DNA from: Porphyrobacter sp.
Lineage (GTDB): Bacteria > Pseudomonadota > Alphaproteobacteria > Sphingomonadales > Sphingomonadaceae
Reading direction: 5' to 3'
Assembly: GCA_016125555.1 (NCBI GenBank)
Contig: WGLN01000001.1
Location: 62,001 to 126,000 of the forward strand
DNA: 64,000 bases
Part shown: positions 27,574 through 36,264 of the stretch, in pieces
Layout of the letters: each line of letters begins with the position of its first letter
Position numbering within the stretch: position 1 is the stretch's first letter
The notes under the pieces: generated by a model
Told to the model about the DNA's origin: nothing
What the model saw: the letters and a program-made list of their open reading frames with translations, nothing else
Database searches by the model: none
Made by a program: the position numbers and the translations under genes

Positions 27574-29874
27574 ATGAAAGGCAAGCCCAAGCTGCCGCAA
27601 GGAATGCCGACGCGCGAGCAGGTGCTCGACTTCATCCAGTCCTCCGACACGCCCGCCGGCAAGCGCGAGATCGCCAAGGCCTTCGGGCTGAAGGGGCAGG
27701 AGAAGATCAAGCTCAAGGCCCTGCTCAAGGACATGGCCGAAGAAGGCCTGATCGACGGCAAGAAGAGCGCCTATCACCGCATGGGCGGGGTGCCCAAGGT
27801 GACGACCCTCACCATCGTCGACATCGACGAGGGCGATCTCATCGCCGAGCCGGAGAACTGGGACCCCGAAGCGCCCGGCAAGCCGCCGCGCCTCACCATC
27901 CGTGAACCCAAGCAGCGCGGGGCCAAGCGGCCCCCGGCGTTAAAGCGCGGCGACCGCGTGCTGGCACGCACCGAGGAAACGGAAAGCGGCTCCTGGATCG
28001 CCCATGTGATGAAGAAGCTTCCCGCGCGCACCGAGGGGCTGATGGGCGTGGTCGAGTTCGACAAGACCGGCAAGGCCTGGCTCGCGCCCGTGGACAAGCG
28101 CGTGCGCCAGTCCGCGCCCATCGCCGGTGTGGGCAGCGCCGGGGAAGGGCAGCTGGTGATCGCCGAACGGGTCGGGCGCTCCGAACGGGCGGGCGTGAAG
28201 GTGGTCGAGGTGGTCGGCGATCCGCTCGCGCCGAAGAGCTTCAGTCTCATCGCCATCGCCAAGCACGGCATCCCGCACATTTTCCCCGAGGAAGTGCTGG
28301 AGGAAGCTCCGCGCGCGGCAAAGCTCAAGCTGTCGGAGAAGCAGCGAGAGGACCTGCGGCACCTGCCCATCGCCGCGATCGACCCCGCCGATGCGCGCGA
28401 CCATGACGATGCGATCTGGGCCGAACCCGACGGGCAGGGCGGCTTCAACGCGCTCGTCGCGATCGCCGACGTCAGCTTCTACGTCCGCCCCGGCTCCGCC
28501 CTCGACCGCGAGGCACGCAAGCGCGGCAACTCGGTCTACTTCCCCGACCGCGTGGTGCCGATGCTGCCCGAGGTGCTCTCCGCCGACGTCTGCTCCTTGA
28601 AGGAGGGCGAGGACCGCGCGGCGATGGCCTGCCACCTCCACATCAACGGCGACGGCAAGGTCTCGAGCTTCCGCTTCACCCGCGCGCTGGTGCGGATCGC
28701 GCACAACATCGCCTACGAGGATGCGCAGAAGGCGGTGGAAGAGGGCAACCCGCCCGAATATCTCGCGAACCTCTGGGCTGCATGGAAGGCGCTCGCCGCA
28801 ACCCGCCATGCCCGCGACCCGCTCGAACTCGAACTGCCCGAGCGGCGCGTGGTGCTCAACGAGAAGGGCCAGATCGCCGAGATCGCCATCCGCGAAAGGC
28901 TCGATGCGCACCGCGTGGTCGAGGACTTCATGATCGCCGCGAACGTCGCGGCGGCCAAGGCGCTCGAGGCCAAGACCGCGCCGGTGGTCTATCGCATCCA
29001 TGAACCGCCGAGCCGGGAGAAGCTCATCGCGCTGCGCGATTACCTCGCGACGATGGGCAAGAAGCTCGCGCTGGGTCAGGTGGTGACGCCGGGCCTCTTC
29101 AACCGGATGCTCAAGGACATCACCGACGAGGCGGAAAAGGCGCTGGTGATGGAGGCGGTGCTGCGCAGCCAAACCCAGGCCTATTATGGCCCCGCCAATG
29201 CGGGGCATTTCGGCCTGTCGCTGGGGAGCTACGCGCATTTCACCTCGCCGATCCGCCGCTATTCGGACCTCCTGGTCCACCGCGCGCTGGTCGATGCCTA
29301 CAAGCTCGAACAACCCGCCCCGCCGGGCTCGCTCCCGCCGACCTCGGGCCTGTCCGAGCGCGACGCCAAGAGCCTCGACCAGGTGTCGGATGCCATCAGC
29401 CAGACCGAGCGGCGGGCGATGGAGGCCGAGCGCGACACCATCGATCGCTATGTCGCCGCGTGGCTCTCGGGCCGGGTGGGCGAGGTGTTCGACACGCGCA
29501 TCACCGGGGTGCAGGGCTTCGGCTTCTTCGCCACCATCGTCGGCCTCGGCGGCGATGGGCTTGTCCCGATCTCGACGCTGGGCGGGGAATATTTCCGCCA
29601 CGACGAGGCCGCGCAGGCGCTGGTCGGCACCGACAGCGGCACGACCTATGCCAGCGGCGACCGGTTGAAACTGCGGCTTGCCGAGGCGAACCCGCTCACC
29701 GGGGCGCTGAAATTCGTCCTGCCGGATGCGGAAGCGGGCGCCATCGAACCGCGCGGCGCCCGTCCCGCAGGCAGGCGGCGCGAGGGTGACGGGCCGCCGA
29801 AGAAGGCCGGGAAATACGCGGTCGGCAAGCGCGGGCGGCCGGGCAACATCCGCCACCAGGGGCGCAGGAAATAG
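27574..29874 (+). CDS. rnr: ribonuclease R
   Basis: Processive 3'-5' exoribonuclease that degrades structured RNA. The 766 residues hold an N-terminal helix-turn-helix (TPAGKREIAKAFGL), cold-shock domains, the RNB catalytic domain with the DARDHDDAI aspartates and the HFTSPIRRYSDLLVHR motif, an S1 domain (GRVGEVFDTRITGVQGFGFF) and a basic tail. An inverted repeat lies just upstream. It converges with uspA with three bases between stops. Confidence 0.96.
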   Translation: MKGKPKLPQGMPTREQVLDFIQSSDTPAGKREIAKAFGLKGQEKIKLKALLKDMAEEGLIDGKKSAYHRMGGVPKVTTLTIVDIDEGDLIAEPENWDPEAPGKPPRLTIREPKQRGAKRPPALKRGDRVLARTEETESGSWIAHVMKKLPARTEGLMGVVEFDKTGKAWLAPVDKRVRQSAPIAGVGSAGEGQLVIAERVGRSERAGVKVVEVVGDPLAPKSFSLIAIAKHGIPHIFPEEVLEEAPRAAKLKLSEKQREDLRHLPIAAIDPADARDHDDAIWAEPDGQGGFNALVAIADVSFYVRPGSALDREARKRGNSVYFPDRVVPMLPEVLSADVCSLKEGEDRAAMACHLHINGDGKVSSFRFTRALVRIAHNIAYEDAQKAVEEGNPPEYLANLWAAWKALAATRHARDPLELELPERRVVLNEKGQIAEIAIRERLDAHRVVEDFMIAANVAAAKALEAKTAPVVYRIHEPPSREKLIALRDYLATMGKKLALGQVVTPGLFNRMLKDITDEAEKALVMEAVLRSQTQAYYGPANAGHFGLSLGSYAHFTSPIRRYSDLLVHRALVDAYKLEQPAPPGSLPPTSGLSERDAKSLDQVSDAISQTERRAMEAERDTIDRYVAAWLSGRVGEVFDTRITGVQGFGFFATIVGLGGDGLVPISTLGGEYFRHDEAAQALVGTDSGTTYASGDRLKLRLAEANPLTGALKFVLPDAEAGAIEPRGARPAGRRREGDGPPKKAGKYAVGKRGRPGNIRHQGRRK

Positions 29875-29877
29875 CCT

Positions 29878-30330
29878 CTAGACGTGATGATCGCTCTTGG
29901 TCTCGTCATAGCCCGAAGGGACGATGTAGAGCGGGCAGGGCAGCGCGCCCGCGGCGGCCGAGAAGTGCGTGACCAGCGGCCCGGGGGCCGCGCCGCTCGC
30001 CGCGCCGAGCACGAGCGCCGCGACTTCGGGATGTTCGGCGAGGAACTCGCTGACGATCTTCTGCCCGTTGCCGATCTTGACCGAGATGGTCGGCATGATC
30101 CCGCTTTCGGCCAGCAGGTTTCCCGCGACCCCGTGCGCGAGCATTTCCGCACGGTCGCGCGCCTCGGCCTCGATCGTCGCCTGCACCGCACCAAAGGCGC
30201 TGAAGCTCTGCTGCGGCACCAGCGCGAGCAGGTGCACCGCGCCGCCGACCGCCGCTGCCCGGCGCGCGGCATAGCGCAGCGCGGCCAGCGCCTCCTCGCT
30301 CTCGTCAATGATGACCAGGAATGTGCGCAT
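29878..30330 (-). CDS. universal stress protein UspA family
   Basis: A 150-residue single-domain Usp. It starts MRTFLVIIDESEEALAALRYAA and carries VLGAASGAAPGP near the C terminus, where ATP-binding Usp proteins have G-x2-G-x9-G(S/T). That glycine pattern is only partly kept, so nucleotide binding is uncertain. It is divergent from the pyruvate dehydrogenase E2 gene across 137 bases. Confidence 0.85.
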   Translation of the reverse strand: MRTFLVIIDESEEALAALRYAARRAAAVGGAVHLLALVPQQSFSAFGAVQATIEAEARDRAEMLAHGVAGNLLAESGIMPTISVKIGNGQKIVSEFLAEHPEVAALVLGAASGAAPGPLVTHFSAAAGALPCPLYIVPSGYDETKSDHHV

Positions 30331-30467
30331 CGTCTCGGCCCCGTTGGGCGTCAGGGTATCGATGCATTCGTATGGAATGGCAAGTCCCGCCTCGCTGACC
30401 CCTTGCCCGCGCCAAGGGAATTGGCCAGAGACGAAGGCAAGGATCGACCAGGGAGTTTCAGCGGATC

Positions 30468-31880
30468 ATGGCCCTCGACATCAAGATGCCGGCATTGTCG
30501 CCCACCATGGAAGAGGGCACGCTTGCGCGCTGGCTGGTGAAGGTCGGGGACAGCATCGCCTCGGGCGACATCATGGCCGAGATCGAGACCGACAAGGCGA
30601 CCATGGAGTTCGAGGCGGTCGATGAGGGCGTGATCGCGGAAATCCTCGTCGAGGACGGCACCGAGGGCGTGAAGGTCGGCACGGTGATTGCCCGGCTGAC
30701 GGTCGAGGGCGAGGAATCGGCGCCTGCGCCCGCTCCGGCGCCCGCGCCTGCCGCCGAGGCGCCCGCCGCCGAAGGCCCCGCCGCAACGCCGACCGCGCGC
30801 AAGCTGGCCGAGCAGAACGGCATCGACCTTGCCGGCCTGACCGGCACCGGCCCCAAGGGCAAGATCACCAAGGAAGATGTCGAGGCAGCGATCGGTTCGG
30901 GTGGCGGATCGGGTGGCGGATCGGCCAGTCCCACGCCGTCACCTGCACCTGCTCCCGCGCCGACGCCCGCACCCTCGGGCGAGCGGATCATCGCCTCGCC
31001 GCTCGCCAAGCGGATCGCGGCGGACAAGGGCATCGACTTGGCGCAGATCAAGGGCAGCGGACCCAATGGCCGGATCGTCAAGGACGATGTCGAGAGCTTC
31101 ACCCCGGGCGCCGCGCCTGCGGCCCCCGCTCCGGCGGCGAGCGCACCTGCGCCCACGCCCGCGCCTGCCGGCCCGGCGAGCGAATTCGACGCGCCCTTCG
31201 AGGCGGTCAAGCTCAACAACGTGCGCAAGGTCATCGCCCGCCGCCTGACCGAGGCGAAGCAGACCATCCCGCACATCTACCTCACCGTCGACGTGCGGCT
31301 CGATCCGCTGCTGGCGCTGCGCAAGCAGCTCAACGACAGCCTCGAGGCCGACGGGGTCAAGCTTTCGGTCAACGACCTCATCATCAAGGCGCTCGCCCGG
31401 GCGCTCCAGCGCGAGCCGCAGTGCAATGTCAGCTTCCAGGGCGACGTCATGCACCAGTACACCCGCGCCGACATCTCGGTGGCGGTGGCTGCGCCGACGG
31501 GCCTCATCACCCCGATCATCCGCGATGCCGGACGCAAGGGGCTGGCCGAGATCTCGACCGAGATGAAGGCGCTCGCCGCCAAGGCGCGCGACGGCAAGCT
31601 TGCCCCGCACGAATACCAGGGCGGCACCGCCTCGCTGTCGAACCTCGGGATGTTCGGCACCAAGCAGTTCGATGCGGTGATCAATCCGCCGCAGGCGATG
31701 ATCCTCGCGGTCGGCGCGGGCGAGCAGCGCCCCTATGTGGTTGGCGGCGAATTGCAGGTGGCGACGGTGATGAGCGTCACCGGCAGCTTCGATCACCGCG
31801 CCATCGACGGGGTCGACGGGGCCAAGCTGCTCGACCAGTTCCGCAGCCTGATCGAGAACCCGATGGGGCTGGTGGTCTAA
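30468..31880 (+). CDS. pdhC: pyruvate dehydrogenase E2, dihydrolipoamide acetyltransferase, with two subunit-binding domains
   Basis: Core acetyltransferase of the pyruvate dehydrogenase complex. Domain order over 470 residues: lipoyl domain (1-80, lipoylated Lys43 in ETDKAT), Ala/Pro linker, a peripheral subunit-binding domain (about 107-142), a Gly/Ser linker, a second subunit-binding domain (about 175-211), another Ala/Pro linker, then the catalytic domain with DHRAIDG (His443). One binding domain is usual. E1 genes are not adjacent; a thioesterase and E3 follow. Confidence 0.94.
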   Translation: MALDIKMPALSPTMEEGTLARWLVKVGDSIASGDIMAEIETDKATMEFEAVDEGVIAEILVEDGTEGVKVGTVIARLTVEGEESAPAPAPAPAPAAEAPAAEGPAATPTARKLAEQNGIDLAGLTGTGPKGKITKEDVEAAIGSGGGSGGGSASPTPSPAPAPAPTPAPSGERIIASPLAKRIAADKGIDLAQIKGSGPNGRIVKDDVESFTPGAAPAAPAPAASAPAPTPAPAGPASEFDAPFEAVKLNNVRKVIARRLTEAKQTIPHIYLTVDVRLDPLLALRKQLNDSLEADGVKLSVNDLIIKALARALQREPQCNVSFQGDVMHQYTRADISVAVAAPTGLITPIIRDAGRKGLAEISTEMKALAAKARDGKLAPHEYQGGTASLSNLGMFGTKQFDAVINPPQAMILAVGAGEQRPYVVGGELQVATVMSVTGSFDHRAIDGVDGAKLLDQFRSLIENPMGLVV

Positions 31881-31884
31881 CCCC

Positions 31885-32292
31885 ATGCCCGCCGGCGAGT
31901 TGACGATACGGGCCACCGCCATGCCCGCCGACACCAACCCCTACGGCGGGGTGTTCGGCGGGTGGCTGATGGCGCAGATGGCGCTGGGCGCCGGCAGCCT
32001 CGCAAGCCGCGTGGGGCAGGGCAAGGCGGTGGTCGTCTCGGCGACCGATTTCGCCTTCCCCGGCGCGATGGCGGTGGGGGACGAGCTTTCCGTCTATTGC
32101 GACATCGTCGCCACCGGCACCACCTCGCTCACCATCGCCGCCGAAGCCATCGCCCGGACCCGCAATGGCGAGGGCACCACCAAGGTTGCCGAGGGCACCT
32201 TCAAGTTCGTGCTGATCGGCGAGGACAACCGCCCGCGCGCGCTGGCCGCCAAGGCAGCGCTTTTCCTCCCCAAGGACAGAGATAATGGCTGA
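31885..32292 (+). CDS. hotdog-fold acyl-CoA thioesterase
   Basis: A 135-residue YciA/acyl-CoA hydrolase-type protein. It shows the N-terminal MPADTNPYGGVFGGWLMAQMALGAG motif, where the Asp/Asn and Gly-rich helix form the active site, and SVYCDIVATGTTSLTIAAEA. It probably cleaves short or medium acyl-CoAs. It lies between E2 (four bases) and E3 (eight-base overlap) of the pyruvate dehydrogenase genes, so it is likely coexpressed and may relate to acetyl-CoA balance. Confidence 0.85.
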   Translation: MPAGELTIRATAMPADTNPYGGVFGGWLMAQMALGAGSLASRVGQGKAVVVSATDFAFPGAMAVGDELSVYCDIVATGTTSLTIAAEAIARTRNGEGTTKVAEGTFKFVLIGEDNRPRALAAKAALFLPKDRDNG

Positions 32293-33697
32293 CAATCAAT
32301 ATGACGTGATCGTGCTCGGTTCGGGCCCCGGCGGCTATGTCACGGCGATCCGCTGCGCGCAGCTGGGCCTGAAGACCGCGATCGTCGAGCGCGAGAACCT
32401 CGGCGGCATCTGCCTCAACTGGGGCTGCATCCCGACCAAGGCGATGCTGCGTTCGGCGGAAATCTATCACTACATGCAGCACGCCGGGGATTACGGGCTG
32501 GTCGCCAAGGGCATCGAGGCGGACCTTGCCGCGATCGTGAAGCGCAGCCGCGGGGTGGCGAAGCAATTGAACCAAGGCGTCACGCACCTGATGAAGAAGA
32601 ACAAGATCGCCGTCCACATGGGCGAGGGGCGGCTGACGGGGCCGACCAGCCTCACCGTGAAGGGCGAGAAGGGCGAGGAGCAGCTTTCCGCCAAGCACGT
32701 CATCGTCGCCACCGGCGCCCGCGCACGTGACCTGCCCTTCGCTCCGGCGGATGGCAAGCGCGTGTGGACCTATCGCCACGCCATGACGCCTGCCGAATTG
32801 CCGAAGCAGCTGCTGGTCATCGGATCGGGCGCGATCGGGATCGAATTCGCCAGCTTCTACAACGACCTGGGAAGCGAAGTCACCGTGGTCGAGATGCTCG
32901 ACCGGATCGTCCCGGTCGAGGATGCGGATGTGTCCGCTTTCCTCGAGAAGTCGCTGAAGAAGCAGGGCATCACCATCATGACCGGCGCCGGGGTGGAGGA
33001 CATCAAGGTCGGCGGGCAGGGCATCACTGCCACCATCAAGGACAAGGCGGGCAAGAGCGCGACGCGCGAGTTCACCCACGTGATCGTCGCCATCGGCATC
33101 GTCCCCAACACCGAGAACATCGGGCTCGACGGCCTCGTCGAGATGGAGCGCGGCTTCATCCAGATCGATCCCTATGGTCGCACCAAGGCCAAGGGCCTGT
33201 GGGCGATCGGCGACTGCACGCCGGGGCCGTGGCTGGCGCACAAGGCGAGCCACGAGGGCGTCACCGCCGCGGAGGCCATCGCCAAGGAACTCGGCAACAA
33301 GGACGCGCATCCGCACCCGCTCGACCGCAACGCCATTCCGGGATGCACCTATTGCCACCCGCAGGTCGCCAGCGTCGGCATGACCGAGGCAAGGGCGAAG
33401 GAAGCGGGATACGAGGTCAAGGTCGGCAACTTCCCGTTCATCGGCAACGGCAAGGCGATTGCGCTGGGCGAGGCCGAGGGCTTCATCAAGACCGTGTTCG
33501 ATGCCAGAACCGGCGAGTTGCTGGGCGCGCACATGGTGGGCGCCGAAGTGACCGAGCTGATCCAGGGCTACACCGTGGGCAAGGTGCTCGAAACCACCGA
33601 GGCCGAGCTGATGCAGACCGTCTTCCCGCACCCGACGCTGAGCGAGATGATGCACGAAAGCGTGCTCGACGCCTACGGGCGGGCGCTGCACTTCTGA
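32285..33697 (+). CDS. lpdA: dihydrolipoyl dehydrogenase (E3)
   Basis: FAD-dependent E3 that reoxidises dihydrolipoamide. The 470 residues show the FAD-binding GSGPGGY, redox pair Cys43/Cys48 (GICLNWGC), the NAD-binding GSGAIGIEFASF, and the active-site HPTLSE near the C terminus. It overlaps the thioesterase by eight bases and the methyltransferase by one. Its place beside E2 indicates the pyruvate complex. Confidence 0.97.
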   Translation: MADNQYDVIVLGSGPGGYVTAIRCAQLGLKTAIVERENLGGICLNWGCIPTKAMLRSAEIYHYMQHAGDYGLVAKGIEADLAAIVKRSRGVAKQLNQGVTHLMKKNKIAVHMGEGRLTGPTSLTVKGEKGEEQLSAKHVIVATGARARDLPFAPADGKRVWTYRHAMTPAELPKQLLVIGSGAIGIEFASFYNDLGSEVTVVEMLDRIVPVEDADVSAFLEKSLKKQGITIMTGAGVEDIKVGGQGITATIKDKAGKSATREFTHVIVAIGIVPNTENIGLDGLVEMERGFIQIDPYGRTKAKGLWAIGDCTPGPWLAHKASHEGVTAAEAIAKELGNKDAHPHPLDRNAIPGCTYCHPQVASVGMTEARAKEAGYEVKVGNFPFIGNGKAIALGEAEGFIKTVFDARTGELLGAHMVGAEVTELIQGYTVGKVLETTEAELMQTVFPHPTLSEMMHESVLDAYGRALHF

Positions 33698-34566
33698 TGG
33701 GCGAACCGGGCACCGCGCCGACCGTGGGCGAGGACTGGGCGGGCGAGATGGGTGCGCGCTGGCTCGCCGGGCTCGATCGCTTCGAGGGGATGATCGCCCC
33801 GATCGGCGAGGCGCTGCTGGCGCGCGCGGGCTACACGCCGGGTGAGCGGGTGCTCGATCTCGGCTGCGGCGGCGGGGCGACGACGCTGGCGATTGCCGCG
33901 GCGGTCGGGGCCGAGGGCGCGGCGCTCGGGCTCGATATCGCGCCGATGCTGGTCGAACGTGCGCGCGAACGGGCGGCGGCAACGGGGAGCACGGCGCGCT
34001 TCGTCTGCGCGGACGCCGCCACCGCGAGCCTCGACGCACCGCCCTTCGACCGGCTGTTCTCGCGCTTCGGATCGATGTTCTTCGCCGAACCGGGCGCCGC
34101 CTTCGCCAACCTGCGCACCATGCTGAAGCCGGGCGCGCGGATCGACCTCGCGGTGTGGGCGCACCCGCGCGACAATGCGTGGATGATGGAGGTGATGGGC
34201 ATCGCCCGCCGCCATATCGAGATACCGCCCGCGGTGCCGCGCGCGCCGGGACCCTTCGCCTTCGAGGACCTCTCCTATCTCGGCGAGGTGCTGGAAGGCG
34301 CAGGGTTCACCGCGATGGAGGCGGTCGCCTATAATGGTGCGCAGGCGGTCGGCGGCCCGGGCGCCTCTCCGCAGGAGGCGGCCGACTTCGTACTCGGCTC
34401 GCTGGGTGCCGGGCGGATGCTCGCCGAGGCCGGCGATGCGGTTTGCCAGGCGGCGCGCGCCGACCTCGTCGACCTGTTCACGCGGCACCACCGGGCAGGC
34501 GAGGGCGTGATGCTCGGCTGCAAGGCCTGGCTCGTGACGGCGCGGGCGCGAGAGGCTGGCCCTTAG
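33697..34566 (+). CDS. class I SAM-dependent methyltransferase
   Basis: A 289-residue Rossmann methyltransferase with motif I VLDLGCGGGATTLAIA, LGLDIAPMLVERA (motif II) and CADAATASL. Substrate is not predictable from sequence. It starts at the A of the lpdA TGA (TGATG), so it may be coupled. Similar genes follow lpd in other sphingomonads, but I know of no experimental role. Confidence 0.85.
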   Translation: MGEPGTAPTVGEDWAGEMGARWLAGLDRFEGMIAPIGEALLARAGYTPGERVLDLGCGGGATTLAIAAAVGAEGAALGLDIAPMLVERARERAAATGSTARFVCADAATASLDAPPFDRLFSRFGSMFFAEPGAAFANLRTMLKPGARIDLAVWAHPRDNAWMMEVMGIARRHIEIPPAVPRAPGPFAFEDLSYLGEVLEGAGFTAMEAVAYNGAQAVGGPGASPQEAADFVLGSLGAGRMLAEAGDAVCQAARADLVDLFTRHHRAGEGVMLGCKAWLVTARAREAGP

Positions 34567-34668
34567 GCCGAGAGGGCGTCCATCCCTCCCAGCCCTTGGT
34601 GAGGCTTCCGACGCCTCGCGGGCAGGATTCCAGTATTCTGCCGAGGCGGAACGGATTATTGTCCGCGC

Positions 34669-36201
34669 ATGGAGAGACAAGCCGAGTTTGCCCCCTATCT
34701 CTCGCCGCGCGACCTTTCGCGTGTCGACCCGCTCGCGCTCGGTCAGCTGCATATCGACCCACCGACCCGGACGATAACCGGCAAGGGCGGGAGCCGGGTT
34801 CTGGAACCGCGCGTCATGCAGGTTCTGGTCGCGCTGGTGCAGGCGGACGGAATGGTCCTCACCCGAGACGACCTGATCGCGATGTGCTGGGACGGCCGGA
34901 TCGTTGGCGACAACGCGATCAACCGGGTGATATCGCTTCTCCGGCAGGCTTTGTTCGAAACGGCCGGCGAGGCGGTCAGGCTGGAGACGATCACCAAGGT
35001 CGGCTTCCGGATCGTTGCGACAGAAGCGGGCCAAGACGCGGGCGCAGGCGCATCCGGTGGTGATCGGCCTTCCCCGGGGATTTCCCGCCGCGCCCTGGTT
35101 GCGGGCGCAACCGGCTTGGTTGCCGCAGCGGGACTGGGCCTTGCGGCATGGAACCTTCGCCGGGCCGGGATCGATCCGAAAGCGGCAGACCTCTATCGCC
35201 GCGGACAGTTGCTCCAGCGCACCGGAGAGCCCGGCACGATGGATCAGGCAATGGCGTTCTACAAACAGGCCGTTCAGATATCGCCCGATTTCGCCGACGC
35301 ATGGGGGGCGATGGCGATCGGCTATTATCACGCGGCGTCCGGCTTCTCGCGGCACGACAATGCTGCCTACGCACAGCTCATGCGTTCGGCCGCCAGACGG
35401 GCTCTCGACATCGATCCAACCCAGGCGGACGCCGCTGCGGCGCTGGTCTTGGCGAAGGGCTGGTACGGGCGCCTTTTCGAGGCCGAGCGCGACCTGCGCC
35501 AGCTCGTCGCCGACCACCCCGGCTACTGGTACGGCAACGCGCGGCTCGGCATATTCCTGCGACAAGTCGGGCGCATTCGCGATTCGCTACCTTTCACGAA
35601 CCGGACCCTTTCGCTCGATCCGATGCTTCCGGTCGGGTGGGCCAAGCTCGCGGTTGCGCAGGTCCAGCTGGGCGAGATCCAGGAGGCCGATGTGACGCTC
35701 GACAACGCCGCCCGGAACTGGCCCTCCAGCTGGCCACTCTGGTTTTCGCGCTACACCGTGCTGATGCAGACCGGGCGCTATGGCGAAGCCCGCCGCTTTG
35801 TCGAGAATCCGCAGACGCAGCCGGGGTTCATGGATCAGCAGACGATCGACGTGCTGTCCCGCACGGCCGAAGCGACGTTGACGGGCGACGCTGCGAGCAA
35901 AAGGCGGTCGAGCGACGAACTGGCCGCGATTGCCGCGGAAGATCCTTCCGACGCGCCGCTTGTCGGATGGATGCTCGCGACCCTCGGGGACTCCGCCGCG
36001 GCCTTCAAGGTCTTCGGCGCGTATTATCCGCCCATACGCGACTCGCGCGAAGGTTCGGCCGCGTTCGACCTTGAACCCCTGTTCTATCCGAGCGTGCTGC
36101 GGTTCCGGGAGAGCGCCGACTACAAGCGCCTGCTGGTGGAGACCGGCCTTGAGGAATATTGGATGCGCTCGGGGAGCCAACCCGACTTTCGTCGCGGCTG
36201 A
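34669..36201 (+). CDS. membrane-anchored winged-helix regulator with TPR domain
   Basis: A 510-residue CadC/ToxR-like one-component regulator. An OmpR-type winged helix lies at about residues 22-118 (LEPRVMQVLVALVQADGMVLTRDDLI, LETITKVGFRIV). A single transmembrane helix (about 140-162) is preceded by SRRALVAG, resembling a twin-arginine motif. A TPR-type repeat domain fills most of the C-terminal part. It is divergent in role from the preceding pdh genes and followed by a trimeric autotransporter on the other strand. Confidence 0.8.
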   Translation: MERQAEFAPYLSPRDLSRVDPLALGQLHIDPPTRTITGKGGSRVLEPRVMQVLVALVQADGMVLTRDDLIAMCWDGRIVGDNAINRVISLLRQALFETAGEAVRLETITKVGFRIVATEAGQDAGAGASGGDRPSPGISRRALVAGATGLVAAAGLGLAAWNLRRAGIDPKAADLYRRGQLLQRTGEPGTMDQAMAFYKQAVQISPDFADAWGAMAIGYYHAASGFSRHDNAAYAQLMRSAARRALDIDPTQADAAAALVLAKGWYGRLFEAERDLRQLVADHPGYWYGNARLGIFLRQVGRIRDSLPFTNRTLSLDPMLPVGWAKLAVAQVQLGEIQEADVTLDNAARNWPSSWPLWFSRYTVLMQTGRYGEARRFVENPQTQPGFMDQQTIDVLSRTAEATLTGDAASKRRSSDELAAIAAEDPSDAPLVGWMLATLGDSAAAFKVFGAYYPPIRDSREGSAAFDLEPLFYPSVLRFRESADYKRLLVETGLEEYWMRSGSQPDFRRG

Positions 36202-36264
36202 CTGCCCGCGCAGCATGCGACGGCGAAGCTGCTCGCGCTGTCGCCGCCGCTTCCTTCGCCCGGG

